Source of the DNA: an uncultured Propionibacteriaceae bacterium
Lineage (GTDB): Bacteria; Actinomycetota; Actinomycetes; Propionibacteriales; Propionibacteriaceae
Length of the DNA stretch: 9,585 bases
Direction of reading: 5' to 3'
Assembly: GCA_945875065.1 (NCBI GenBank)
Contig: CAMCJC010000073.1
Location: 1-9,585 of the forward strand
Shown in pieces: positions 1-5,883 of this stretch. The stretch's first letter is position 1; every line of letters starts with the position of its first letter. The notes beneath the pieces were generated by a model. It saw only the letters and a program-made list of their open reading frames with translations, searched no databases and was not told the origin of the DNA. Made by a program: the position numbers and the translations under genes.

Positions 1-1
1 C

Positions 2-601
2 TTCCGCGACCTCGGGGCCAACGCCGTCATGGCCGCGATCGGCCAGGAGCTCGGCTTCCCCGTCATGGTCAAGCCGGCACGATCCGGGTCGGCGCTTGGG
101 GCGTCGAAGGTCGCCTCGGCCGAGGAACTGCCCGGCGCGCTCGTCGGAGCGTTCGCCTACGGAAAGCTGGCCGTCGTCGAAGAGTTCATCGAGGGCACCG
201 AGCTGGCCGTGACCGTCCTCGACCTCGGCGAGGGTCCGCAGGCGCTGCCGCCCGTCGAGATCCGGCCCGTCGGCGGCGTCTACGACTACGAGGCCCGCTA
301 CACCCACGGCGCGACGCGGTTCGTTATCCCCGCCGACCTCGAAGCGGAGATCCTCCAGGCCGCGCAGGATGCGGCCGTGCAGGTCCACACGCTGCTGGGG
401 CTGCGCGACATCTCCCGCATCGACATGATCGTCCGCGACGGCGTCCCCGTGTTCATCGAGGGCAACGTCGCGCCCGGGCTGACCGACACGTCACTGACTC
501 CGCTGGCCCTGGAGGCCGCAGAGCTGGACTTCGCGGACGTCCTAGCGACGCTCGTGGAGCGGGCGCAGACGCGCCGCACGACCTCCCGGCTCTCCGACTA
601 A
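2..601 (+). CDS. D-alanine--D-alanine ligase-like ATP-grasp protein (C-terminal part, 5' end outside window)
   Basis: The frame is open from base 2 and runs about 199 codons to TAA at 599-601; Ddl enzymes are usually 300-370 residues, so the N-terminal substrate domain lies before the window. What remains is an ATP-grasp fold: an ATP-binding lysine segment FPVMVKPARSGSALG near the start, VVEEFIEGTELAVTVL, then RIDMIV and the Mg-binding segment IEGNVAPGLTDTS. That last segment resembles the Ddl signature ExNxxPGxTxxS. Ddl joins two D-alanines with ATP for peptidoglycan precursors in the cytosol. The segment reads EGNVAPG rather than the common EVNTxPG, so another ATP-grasp ligase acting on a D-amino acid or peptide is possible. 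The gene is convergent with the kinase, and their stop codons overlap. Confidence 0.8.
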   Translation, partial: FRDLGANAVMAAIGQELGFPVMVKPARSGSALGASKVASAEELPGALVGAFAYGKLAVVEEFIEGTELAVTVLDLGEGPQALPPVEIRPVGGVYDYEARYTHGATRFVIPADLEAEILQAAQDAAVQVHTLLGLRDISRIDMIVRDGVPVFIEGNVAPGLTDTSLTPLALEAAELDFADVLATLVERAQTRRTTSRLSD

Positions 602-1812
602 AGGAACAGCGCCCCGACTAGGATCAACGCCAACCCAAGGACTATCGCGGCTGTGCTGCCCAGCAACAGCCGCGATTTCCGCGGCGCAAGGGTCATTGTG
701 GGCACATCGGGAGCCGACATCGGGACGCGGGCCATCCCATACATCGGCGGCGGGGTCGCGGCGAATGACTGCACCTGCATCGGCTGCGGTCCCGTCAAGG
801 GACTCGAAGAAGGGTGAGAGGGCCGAGGCTCCGTCTCGTCGGAAAGCCCTGTGCTCGCCAAGGCGAAGCTGCGGGGCGGCGGCCGGCTCGGCGTCGGGGG
901 GGGGGTCAGCGGCTTGGGATGCGCCGGAGTCACCGGGTTCGGAGCCGCGCGGGGACCGGTTGCGGGATAGCCGACGGGGGGCGTGGGGGGAGCGACCGGC
1001 AGGGGCTCTAGCTGCTGCAGGACCTCGACATCGCCGATGGCTCCCGGATGCCAGGCCAATTCAGGCGCTCCTAGGCGCAGGACCGCGTCGTTCAAGGTGG
1101 GACGGTCCTTAGGCTCATCCAAGGCGAGGTCGCGCAGCAGCGACCACAGCGACAAGGGAACGTGCGGCGGGCACTCGGCGAAGTCGATGTCGCGAGGCTT
1201 GAGCGCGGTGAGCATAGCGGCCCCGACCATCCCGACAGCGTACAAATCAACGGCCGGCGAGACATCGCCCAGGGTCATCAGCTCGGGCGCTAGGTAGCCG
1301 GGCGTACCCGCGACCAGGCCCGTCTCGGTGAAGCGCGGGCCGTCAAGGTCCAAGGCGATACCGAAGTCACCGAGGTAGGCGTGGGGGCGGCCGGTCCCCG
1401 TCGCGGCGAGGAGGATGTTCGCGGGCTTGATGTCGCGGTGGATGATGTGGGCGGCGTGCACCGCCTCCAGGCCGGACAACAGCTGCCGCAGGATTTCAGC
1501 GACGAGCCCGGGCGGGAGGGCGCCGTAGTCACCCATGAGGGTCGCGACCGACCCGCCGTCGACAACCCCCATCGTGAACAGGACCCGGTCGTCCTCGGCG
1601 GCCCAGCCGAGCGGGGCGAGGACGTTGGGATGCGAGACGCGCATGCCCTGCTCTCGGACGAACCGCAGCAGGGACGACGCGTCGGACTGGCGCAGAACCT
1701 TGGCAGCGACGATTCGACGCAGCTTCAGGTCCCGTGCCCGCCAGACAGCCCCCATGCCGCCGTGCCCGATCAGGTCAACCAGTTCGTAACGTCCCGCGAA
1801 TACCTCACCCAT
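598..1812 (-). CDS. Membrane-anchored PknB-type serine/threonine protein kinase
   Basis: This is a 404-residue Hanks-type kinase. Numbered from the ATG at 1812, it has a Gly-rich loop GHGGMGAV (16-23), ATP lysine in VAAK (K38), a likely helix C glutamate (E54), catalytic HRDIKPAN (125-132), DFG (149-151) and APE (175-177). All key catalytic residues are present. The domain ends near residue 245. A Pro-rich linker (about 260-375) follows, then a C-terminal helix SRLLLGSTAAIVLGLALILV that ends the protein, so there is no extracellular sensor domain of the PASTA kind. It should phosphorylate Ser/Thr of cytosolic partners from the membrane. A GTG at 1824 is in frame but a GAGG lies only one base before it; ATG 1812 was preferred, although its spacing to that GAGG is long (13 nt). 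The 5' end overlaps the upstream HTH gene by 8 nt, so translation is probably coupled. A C10 run interrupts the linker coding. Confidence 0.9.
   Translation of the reverse strand: MGEVFAGRYELVDLIGHGGMGAVWRARDLKLRRIVAAKVLRQSDASSLLRFVREQGMRVSHPNVLAPLGWAAEDDRVLFTMGVVDGGSVATLMGDYGALPPGLVAEILRQLLSGLEAVHAAHIIHRDIKPANILLAATGTGRPHAYLGDFGIALDLDGPRFTETGLVAGTPGYLAPELMTLGDVSPAVDLYAVGMVGAAMLTALKPRDIDFAECPPHVPLSLWSLLRDLALDEPKDRPTLNDAVLRLGAPELAWHPGAIGDVEVLQQLEPLPVAPPTPPVGYPATGPRAAPNPVTPAHPKPLTPPPTPSRPPPRSFALASTGLSDETEPRPSHPSSSPLTGPQPMQVQSFAATPPPMYGMARVPMSAPDVPTMTLAPRKSRLLLGSTAAIVLGLALILVGALFL
644..678 (+). terminator. Strong hairpin, probable terminator of the ligase gene
   Basis: An 11-bp perfect stem ATCGCGGCTGT (644-654) pairs with ACAGCCGCGAT (666-676). 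It continues after a one-base bulge as GCTG with CAGC, giving a long GC-rich hairpin that ends in TTT. It starts 43 nt after the ligase stop. It lies inside the 3' end of the opposite-strand kinase gene, in the bases encoding its membrane helix. The T-tract is short, so termination strength is inferred. Confidence 0.5.
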
Positions 1813-2227
1813 CAGCAGCGGCACGCCTCAGTAGTTTGGCCAGGGCCGGCACCGTCGTAAGTTCCGCTAGGCGCAGCAACTCCTTGGGGGGTGCCACGAA
1901 TCGCAGCTCCCTCACCAGGTTCGACGCAGACGAAGTGATCGTCGGGGTCGTGTCGCGGATGTGCTCGATCCGCTCCAGCACCTGCGCCGGTGTCAGGGCC
2001 GCCGAATCTTCGGACAGCATGATAAGCGCCTGTAGGCGTCCCAGCACGGCCGGGTTGCCGATCTTCGCGCGATGACCAGACAGCAGTTGGGAGAGCATAG
2101 GTGCCGATAGCCCCAAAACCCCCGCGAGTCCCGCCTGCGTCATCCGGAACCGTTCCTGCAGGCGACCGCAGATATCCGCCAACGGCTCCCCATAGAGCCG
2201 TCGCTGATGCTCAATATTGTCAGACAT
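1805..2227 (-). CDS. XRE/Cro-like helix-turn-helix DNA-binding protein
   Basis: The 140-residue protein has an N-terminal helix-turn-helix at about residues 23-53, including MTQAGLAGVLGLSAPMLSQL followed by LSGHR, the usual pattern of XRE-type repressors. The C-terminal half (about 70-140) is helical and has no fold I recognise. Its ATG at 2227 has a strong GAGGAGGG Shine-Dalgarno at 2231-2238. The TGA at 1807-1805 overlaps the start of the kinase gene by 8 nt, so the two form one operon. The pairing suggests that this regulator is a partner or substrate of the kinase, or controls the operon itself; that is inference. The nearest candidate operator is the dyad at 2438-2480, about 210 bp upstream, which faces both this gene and the vWA gene. 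Confidence 0.85.
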   Translation of the reverse strand: MSDNIEHQRRLYGEPLADICGRLQERFRMTQAGLAGVLGLSAPMLSQLLSGHRAKIGNPAVLGRLQALIMLSEDSAALTPAQVLERIEHIRDTTPTITSSASNLVRELRFVAPPKELLRLAELTTVPALAKLLRRAAADG

Positions 2228-2230
2228 GCT

Positions 2231-2238
2231 CCCTCCTC
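2231..2238 (-). promoter_or_regulatory. Shine-Dalgarno of the HTH gene
   Basis: GAGGAGGG read on the minus strand lies 3 nt before the ATG at 2227, with its AGGAGG core 5 nt away. It fixes the HTH protein start. Confidence 0.75.
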
Positions 2239-2358
2239 AATCGTCATCCTACTAAGAGCCAGCCTCAGCTCTAGCCCGTTGGACATGCGAGATGCGCCAT
2301 CCGTTCCGCCACCCGAGTCAGCGAAAGATGCGACAGGCGGTCAGGATTGGTGCTGGTT

Positions 2359-2390
2359 TGTGGAAGAACCTGTGGAGGAGCTGTGCACAG
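2359..2390. promoter_or_regulatory. Cluster of TGTGG elements, possible weak DnaA boxes
   Basis: TGTGGAAGA (2359-2367) and TGTGGAGGA (2371-2379) each match 7 of 9 bases of TGTGGATAA, the reverse complement of the classic DnaA box TTATCCACA. A perfect palindrome CTGTGCACAG follows at 2381-2390. They are regularly spaced (12 and then 11 nt) and precede the dyad at 2438. DnaA binding is inferred; each site alone is weak. Confidence 0.35.
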
Positions 2391-2437
2391 CGGCGACGCG
2401 GGCAGTCACGGGCTGGCTATGGCCGTGCTTCGCACAG

Positions 2438-2480
2438 CCAAGGTTTTCCACAGGGTTGTGAACACTGTGGGAAACCTTGG
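2438..2480. repeat. 43-bp near-perfect inverted repeat containing DnaA-box-like sites
   Basis: The left arm CCAAGGTTTTCCACAG (2438-2453) and the right arm CTGTGGGAAACCTTGG (2465-2480) match as inverted repeats at 15 of 16 positions, with an 11-nt spacer. Each arm contains a DnaA-box-like 9-mer: TTTTCCACA (2444-2452, 8 of 9 to TTATCCACA) and inverted TGTGGGAAA (2466-2474). The spacer holds TTGTGAACA (2456-2464, 7 of 9 to TTGTCCACA). It lies between the divergent HTH and vWA genes. It may be an operator for the HTH protein, a DnaA-binding control element, or a hairpin in a transcript. The repeat itself is certain; the role is not known. Confidence 0.85.
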
Positions 2481-2527
2481 CGAGTGCGATCCTGCGAACC
2501 CCAAACGGCCGACCAGCCGGGTATTGA

Positions 2528-2537
2528 CTAACGTTAG
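2528..2537. promoter_or_regulatory. 10-bp palindrome upstream of the vWA gene
   Basis: CTAACGTTAG is a perfect 10-bp palindrome 58 nt before the proposed -35 element of the vWA gene. It could be a small repressor site. A chance occurrence cannot be excluded. Confidence 0.3.
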
Positions 2538-2594
2538 AGTCCCGGTTCGCTGGCGATTTCCAACGGCAATCGAGCTTTCGACACGCACGAGCCC

Positions 2595-2623
2595 TTGACC
2601 TCGCGAGATGCTATTCGTAATGT
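2595..2623 (+). promoter_or_regulatory. Probable sigma-70-type promoter of the vWA gene
   Basis: A -35 element TTGACC (2595-2600) and a -10 element TAATGT (2618-2623) are separated by exactly 17 nt. This puts transcription start near 2630 and leaves a short leader just long enough for the GGAGG at 2635-2639. The -35 matches TTGACA at 5 of 6 and the -10 matches TATAAT at 4 of 6. Confidence 0.5.
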
Positions 2624-2634
2624 CTCGGAAGATT

Positions 2635-2639
2635 GGAGG
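2635..2639 (+). promoter_or_regulatory. Shine-Dalgarno that sets the vWA start
   Basis: GGAGG lies 6 nt before ATG 2646. The longer frame could begin at TTG 2595, but that codon is the proposed -35 element and has no ribosome site, so ATG 2646 is the start. Confidence 0.75.
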
Positions 2640-2645
2640 TCTCCC

Positions 2646-4499
2646 ATGAGACGTGCACGCGCTGGCGTCGTAGCGGCCCTAACCGCGGTCGCGTGCGTGT
2701 GTGCGCCTGCCGCCCGCGGGGACGGGCAGCCGCCGAAAGTCATGTTCGTCGTCGACTCGTCGTCCTCGATGGCGGATCCGGAGCCGAGCGGCGGGTCGCG
2801 CATGTCGATGACCAAAGCCGCCCTGCAGGCGGCCGTCGCGGAGCTCGGCGAGAACTCGTCGGTGGGGCTGCGGAGCCTCGGCGGCGGCAAACAGACCGGC
2901 GACAACAAGTGCAACGACAGCACATCGGAGCTGGACCTCGCGACGGTGGACAAGGACAAGTTCAACAAGGCGGTCGACGCCCTCCAACCCGGCGGGGACT
3001 CGCCAATCACGTTTGCCCTGTCCGAGGCCGCGTCGGCCCTGGGCTCCGACGGGCAGCGCCGCATCATCCTGGTAGCGGACGCGAAGGAGTCGTGCGAGGC
3101 CGACCCGTGCGCCACGGTGAAGGAACTGATGGCCGGGGGGCTGCAGGTCGACGTCGTCGGGATTAGCCCGGACACGTCGTCGCGGGAACAATTCCAATGC
3201 ATTGCCAACGCGGGGGGTGGCAGCTACTACGAGGTGAGCGAATCCAGCGCGCTGAAGTCCGTGTTGACGCGCCTGGGGGGGCTGACGCAGCTGCCAGCCG
3301 CGGCGGGGGGCACGGCGATCGCGGGGGCCGAAGCGATCGACTCGGCACCGGGCCTGGCCGCCGGCAGCTACAGTGAGGTCCTCACCGGCGACACCACGAA
3401 GTTCTACAAGGTCAAGCGGCAGTGGCCGAACTCGTCGCTGCACGTCAGCGCGGTGAGCCGCCCGGTCGGCGGATCGGGCACGCGTGCGACGTCGACGCCC
3501 AAGTGGGAGTTCAAGCTGGCAATACCGGGGGGCGAGACGTGCGCGGAAGAACTGGTGGGCGGCGCCGACTCCAAGGTCGGCGGACCCATGGTCAGCAAGA
3601 CGCTGGTATCGCTGCAACCTAACCCTATGGAGACCCCGTCGGACGTCGAGAAGCAGTGCGCCGAAGCAACTGAGTTGGCGTACGAGTTGACCCGCACCAG
3701 TAGCGACGCGTCCACCTCGACAGTCGAGTTTCACATCACGGAGGAACCTCCTATCGACAACGCCCCGTCACTGCCCAGTGGGGTGGTGGAGGTCAAAACC
3801 GACACCTCGGTGAAGGCACCAACCCCCGGCGAGGCATCGGCGGTGATTGGGGGGTCTGGGTTCAACGACGCTCGCGAGCTCGGCCCCGGAACCTACGTGA
3901 CCGAGCTCCTCCCGGGGGACAGGGTCTTCTTCAAGACCCGCATGGACTTCGGGCAGAGTGCAGTCATGTCGACCGACGATCTGACGGTCGAGAACAGCGT
4001 CCTAGATGCCATCGTCACCGGCCAGGCATCGGCGGCTCCGAGCGTCTACTCTGACCTGTACGCGCCGGATCTGTCGCGCATGAACTCGCAGGACTCCCCG
4101 TCGGCGGTATCGTTCACAAAACATGCCTCCGGAGGGCTGAAGGCCGCCGACACCCGCATACTGAGGGTCCCGGAAATCCGCTTCAGGAACCGCTGGGAAT
4201 CCCCGCCGCTGGACGGTTACCCGGGAAGTCGCAGCTTCTCGATGGGCGGGTATTACTACTACGTCGTCGGGCTCGGGACCCAAGAAACGCTGAAGGGCAA
4301 ACCGGCGAAGGTGACGTTCACCATCGGCATGACCGGCGGCACGGCCCCGCAGCCCAGTAGCTCGGTCACTCCCGCTCCCACCAACCAGGTGTCGTCGAAG
4401 AAGGCGGCGGCAAAGTGGATCCTCATCATCGGGGGCGTCGCGATCGTCCTAGTGGGAGGCGTCGGAATGACCGTAGCCGTTCGCCGTCGCAACGGGTAA
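2646..4499 (+). CDS. Secreted, membrane-anchored von Willebrand factor A domain protein
   Basis: This is a 617-residue envelope protein. Residues 1 to about 25 form a signal peptide (MRR, then a hydrophobic Ala/Val stretch, then APA or PAA as a possible cleavage site). The vWA domain follows at about 30-210, with a metal-site motif DSSSS (37-41, the DxSxS pattern), the threonine in GGDSPITFAL, and IILVADAKES as the third metal loop. The MIDAS therefore looks intact. The middle holds two similar beta-rich modules: one with AAGSYSEVLTGDTTKFYKV and one with GPGTYVTELLPGDRVFFKT. These look like tandem pre-peptidase-C-type sandwich domains. A Pro/Ser-rich stalk leads to a membrane helix (about 591-612) and a positive RRRNG tail, so the bulk lies outside the cell. 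The role is probably metal-dependent adhesion or protein binding; the ligand is unknown. It is monocistronic here and convergent with parB. AVAC near residue 17 is a weak lipobox alternative. Confidence 0.85.
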   Translation: MRRARAGVVAALTAVACVCAPAARGDGQPPKVMFVVDSSSSMADPEPSGGSRMSMTKAALQAAVAELGENSSVGLRSLGGGKQTGDNKCNDSTSELDLATVDKDKFNKAVDALQPGGDSPITFALSEAASALGSDGQRRIILVADAKESCEADPCATVKELMAGGLQVDVVGISPDTSSREQFQCIANAGGGSYYEVSESSALKSVLTRLGGLTQLPAAAGGTAIAGAEAIDSAPGLAAGSYSEVLTGDTTKFYKVKRQWPNSSLHVSAVSRPVGGSGTRATSTPKWEFKLAIPGGETCAEELVGGADSKVGGPMVSKTLVSLQPNPMETPSDVEKQCAEATELAYELTRTSSDASTSTVEFHITEEPPIDNAPSLPSGVVEVKTDTSVKAPTPGEASAVIGGSGFNDARELGPGTYVTELLPGDRVFFKTRMDFGQSAVMSTDDLTVENSVLDAIVTGQASAAPSVYSDLYAPDLSRMNSQDSPSAVSFTKHASGGLKAADTRILRVPEIRFRNRWESPPLDGYPGSRSFSMGGYYYYVVGLGTQETLKGKPAKVTFTIGMTGGTAPQPSSSVTPAPTNQVSSKKAAAKWILIIGGVAIVLVGGVGMTVAVRRRNG

Positions 4500-4630
4500 C
4501 GTCCCACCAGCGCTAGTCGCCGACCTGCCGCGACATCGAGCGGCTTCATTGTGCCCTCCCCGACGTCACAATCCCAGCACTGTCCTTCATCGCCTGCCCG
4601 ACGCCGTCGCGGCATCGCCCGCACGGGCCA

Positions 4631-4647
4631 GCGAGTCGCCGACTCGC
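4631..4647. repeat. Perfect 17-nt inverted repeat in the convergent spacer
   Basis: GCGAGTCG and CGACTCGC flank a single central C. As RNA it would fold as a 6-bp stem with a 5-nt loop in either direction. Its place between convergent genes fits a bidirectional terminator, but no T-tract follows on either strand. Confidence 0.4.
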
Positions 4648-4752
4648 CCCGAGGAAGCCTGGGCGCACGATCCCAGAACCGCGGCCATGTCGCCCTGCCG
4701 CAAGTCATGGGTTCGGTTCTGGCTTGCACGCCGCGCGATTCGTCGGCTCACT

Positions 4753-4765
4753 GCTTTGTCGATAA
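4753..4765 (+). repeat. Left copy of exact 13-nt inverted repeat, contains TGTCGATAA
   Basis: GCTTTGTCGATAA here is repeated exactly in reverse complement at 4944-4956. The core TTATCGACA differs from the DnaA box TTATCCACA by one base. The two copies are about 180 nt apart, in opposite orientation. Confidence 0.6.
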
Positions 4766-4846
4766 ATCGCGCCGTCAGGACTGTCCGTGCCCGTCCTGGA
4801 GAGGCGAGCGGCCCTGCCAACCCCCTAGCTTCAGCCAGAGAACTCG

Positions 4847-4863
4847 CTCAGAATCCTTCTGAG
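4847..4863. repeat. 7-bp stem, 3-nt loop hairpin
   Basis: CTCAGAA (4847-4853) pairs perfectly with TTCTGAG (4857-4863) around TCC. The stem is short, moderate in GC and without a T-run, so a terminator role is only possible. Confidence 0.35.
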
Positions 4864-4943
4864 GCAAAATCCCTTGTCAGGGGCGAGAGAGTCAACCTAA
4901 ACCCCTTCGAAGCGCCCTAAAAGCACCAGGCGAGCCCGAGAAA

Positions 4944-4956
4944 TTATCGACAAAGC
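4944..4956 (-). repeat. Right copy of exact 13-nt inverted repeat, contains TTATCGACA
   Basis: TTATCGACAAAGC is the exact reverse complement of 4753-4765. It lies 27 nt beyond the parB stop codon. Confidence 0.6.
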
Positions 4957-4960
4957 GTTA

Positions 4961-4974
4961 AGCCTGTTTAGGCT
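4961..4974 (-). terminator. Weak hairpin just after parB
   Basis: AGCCT and AGGCT form a 5-bp stem around a 4-nt loop, 9 nt after the parB stop on the minus strand. It is followed by TTAACGCTTTG rather than a clean T-run, so it could at most be a weak terminator. Confidence 0.3.
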
Positions 4975-4983
4975 AGCGGCGAC

Positions 4984-5883
4984 TTAGAACTTATCCGCTT
5001 CGCCACTCATCACCGTCATGATGCGATCCAGGTCGTCGAGGCCGGCGAACTCGATGGTGATCTTGCCCTTGTTCCGGCCGATCGCAACCTTAACCCGGGT
5101 GTCCAGCCGGTCGGCCAGTTGCTGCGCGACGCTAGCCTCGCGTTCGGTGGGAAGTCGGCGGACGCGCGGCGTCTCGGGCTCCGGCTGCGGCACATTGCCA
5201 AGGCGGACGAGCTCCTCGGTGGTGCGCACCGAAAGACCCTCGGCAATGATCCGGTCAGCCAAGAGCTCCTGCGCCTCGGGGGACTCCAGCCCGAGCAGGG
5301 CCCGGGCATGTCCAGCGGACAGCACTCCAGCCGCGACCTTCGACTGCACCGTCCGCGGCAGGTTCAGCAGCCGCAGGGTGTTGGAGATCTGCGGTCGGGA
5401 GCGATGAATACGCTGGGAGAGGTCCTCCTTGGTGCAGTCGAAGTCGGTCAGCAGCTGCTGGTAGGCGAGGGCCTCCTCGAGTGGGTTGAGATTGGCGCGA
5501 TGCAAGTTCTCGAGCAGCGCGTCGCGGAGGAGCGCATCGTCATTGGTGCCCCGGACGATGGCGGGGATCGTCTCCCGGCCTGCAATCTTCGACGCTCGGA
5601 AGCGCCGTTCACCCATGATGAGTTCGAAGCGCTGCGGTGCGACTTCACGTACAACGACGGGTTGCAGCACCCCGAACTCTTTGACCGACGCCGCCAGCTC
5701 GGCTAGATCGTCCTCGTCGAAGACGGAACGCGGCTGGCGGGGATTCGGCGAGATCTGGGTGAGTGGGACCTCCATGAAATAGGAGCCGTCGGCCAGGGAC
5801 TGCGACGGCTTCCGCTCGTCGGTATCCGTGCGCGCGAACAGGTCCCCCAGACCCTTGCCGAGCCCCTGGTGTGGCCTCGCCAT
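4984..5883 (-). CDS. parB: Chromosome-partitioning protein ParB (Spo0J family)
   Basis: The full-length ParB has 299 residues. After a short basic N-terminus (GLGKGLGDLF, typical for ParA contact) comes the N-terminal ParB/Srx-like CTPase domain: ISPNPRQPR (44-52), GVLQPVVVR (71-79), the CTP-binding box GERRFRAS (91-98) and ENLHRANLNPLEEA (125-138). The helix-turn-helix that reads parS spans about 151-172 (KEDLSQRIHRSRPQISNTLR). A linker and a C-terminal dimerisation domain, ending GEADKF, follow. ParB loads at parS, spreads as a CTP-dependent clamp, and recruits ParA and SMC to separate the origins. Its ATG shares one base with the parA TGA (TGATG), with GGAGGGAG just upstream inside parA, so the genes are translationally coupled. 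Confidence 0.97.
   Translation of the reverse strand: MARPHQGLGKGLGDLFARTDTDERKPSQSLADGSYFMEVPLTQISPNPRQPRSVFDEDDLAELAASVKEFGVLQPVVVREVAPQRFELIMGERRFRASKIAGRETIPAIVRGTNDDALLRDALLENLHRANLNPLEEALAYQQLLTDFDCTKEDLSQRIHRSRPQISNTLRLLNLPRTVQSKVAAGVLSAGHARALLGLESPEAQELLADRIIAEGLSVRTTEELVRLGNVPQPEPETPRVRRLPTEREASVAQQLADRLDTRVKVAIGRNKGKITIEFAGLDDLDRIMTVMSGEADKF

Larger units (their letters stand above)
4500..4983. other. Gene-free region between convergent vWA and parB genes
   Basis: These 484 bases hold no open frame with a credible start, ribosome site or recognisable protein; the longest frames are Arg/Ser/Pro-rich. What can be seen are several small inverted repeats (4631-4647, 4847-4863, 4961-4974) and an exact 13-nt inverted repeat (4753-4765 and 4944-4956). 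A small RNA cannot be ruled out by eye. Confidence 0.6.

Noticed and set aside
1813..1824. GTG 1824 as the kinase start
   Set aside because: The only nearby GAGG is one base before the GTG, too close to work; ATG 1812 just upstream of the conserved kinase domain is preferred, though its spacing is also imperfect.
2347..2598. Several 80-codon plus-strand frames in the HTH-vWA spacer
   Set aside because: They run through the dyad and promoter, lack ribosome sites and contain no recognisable protein.
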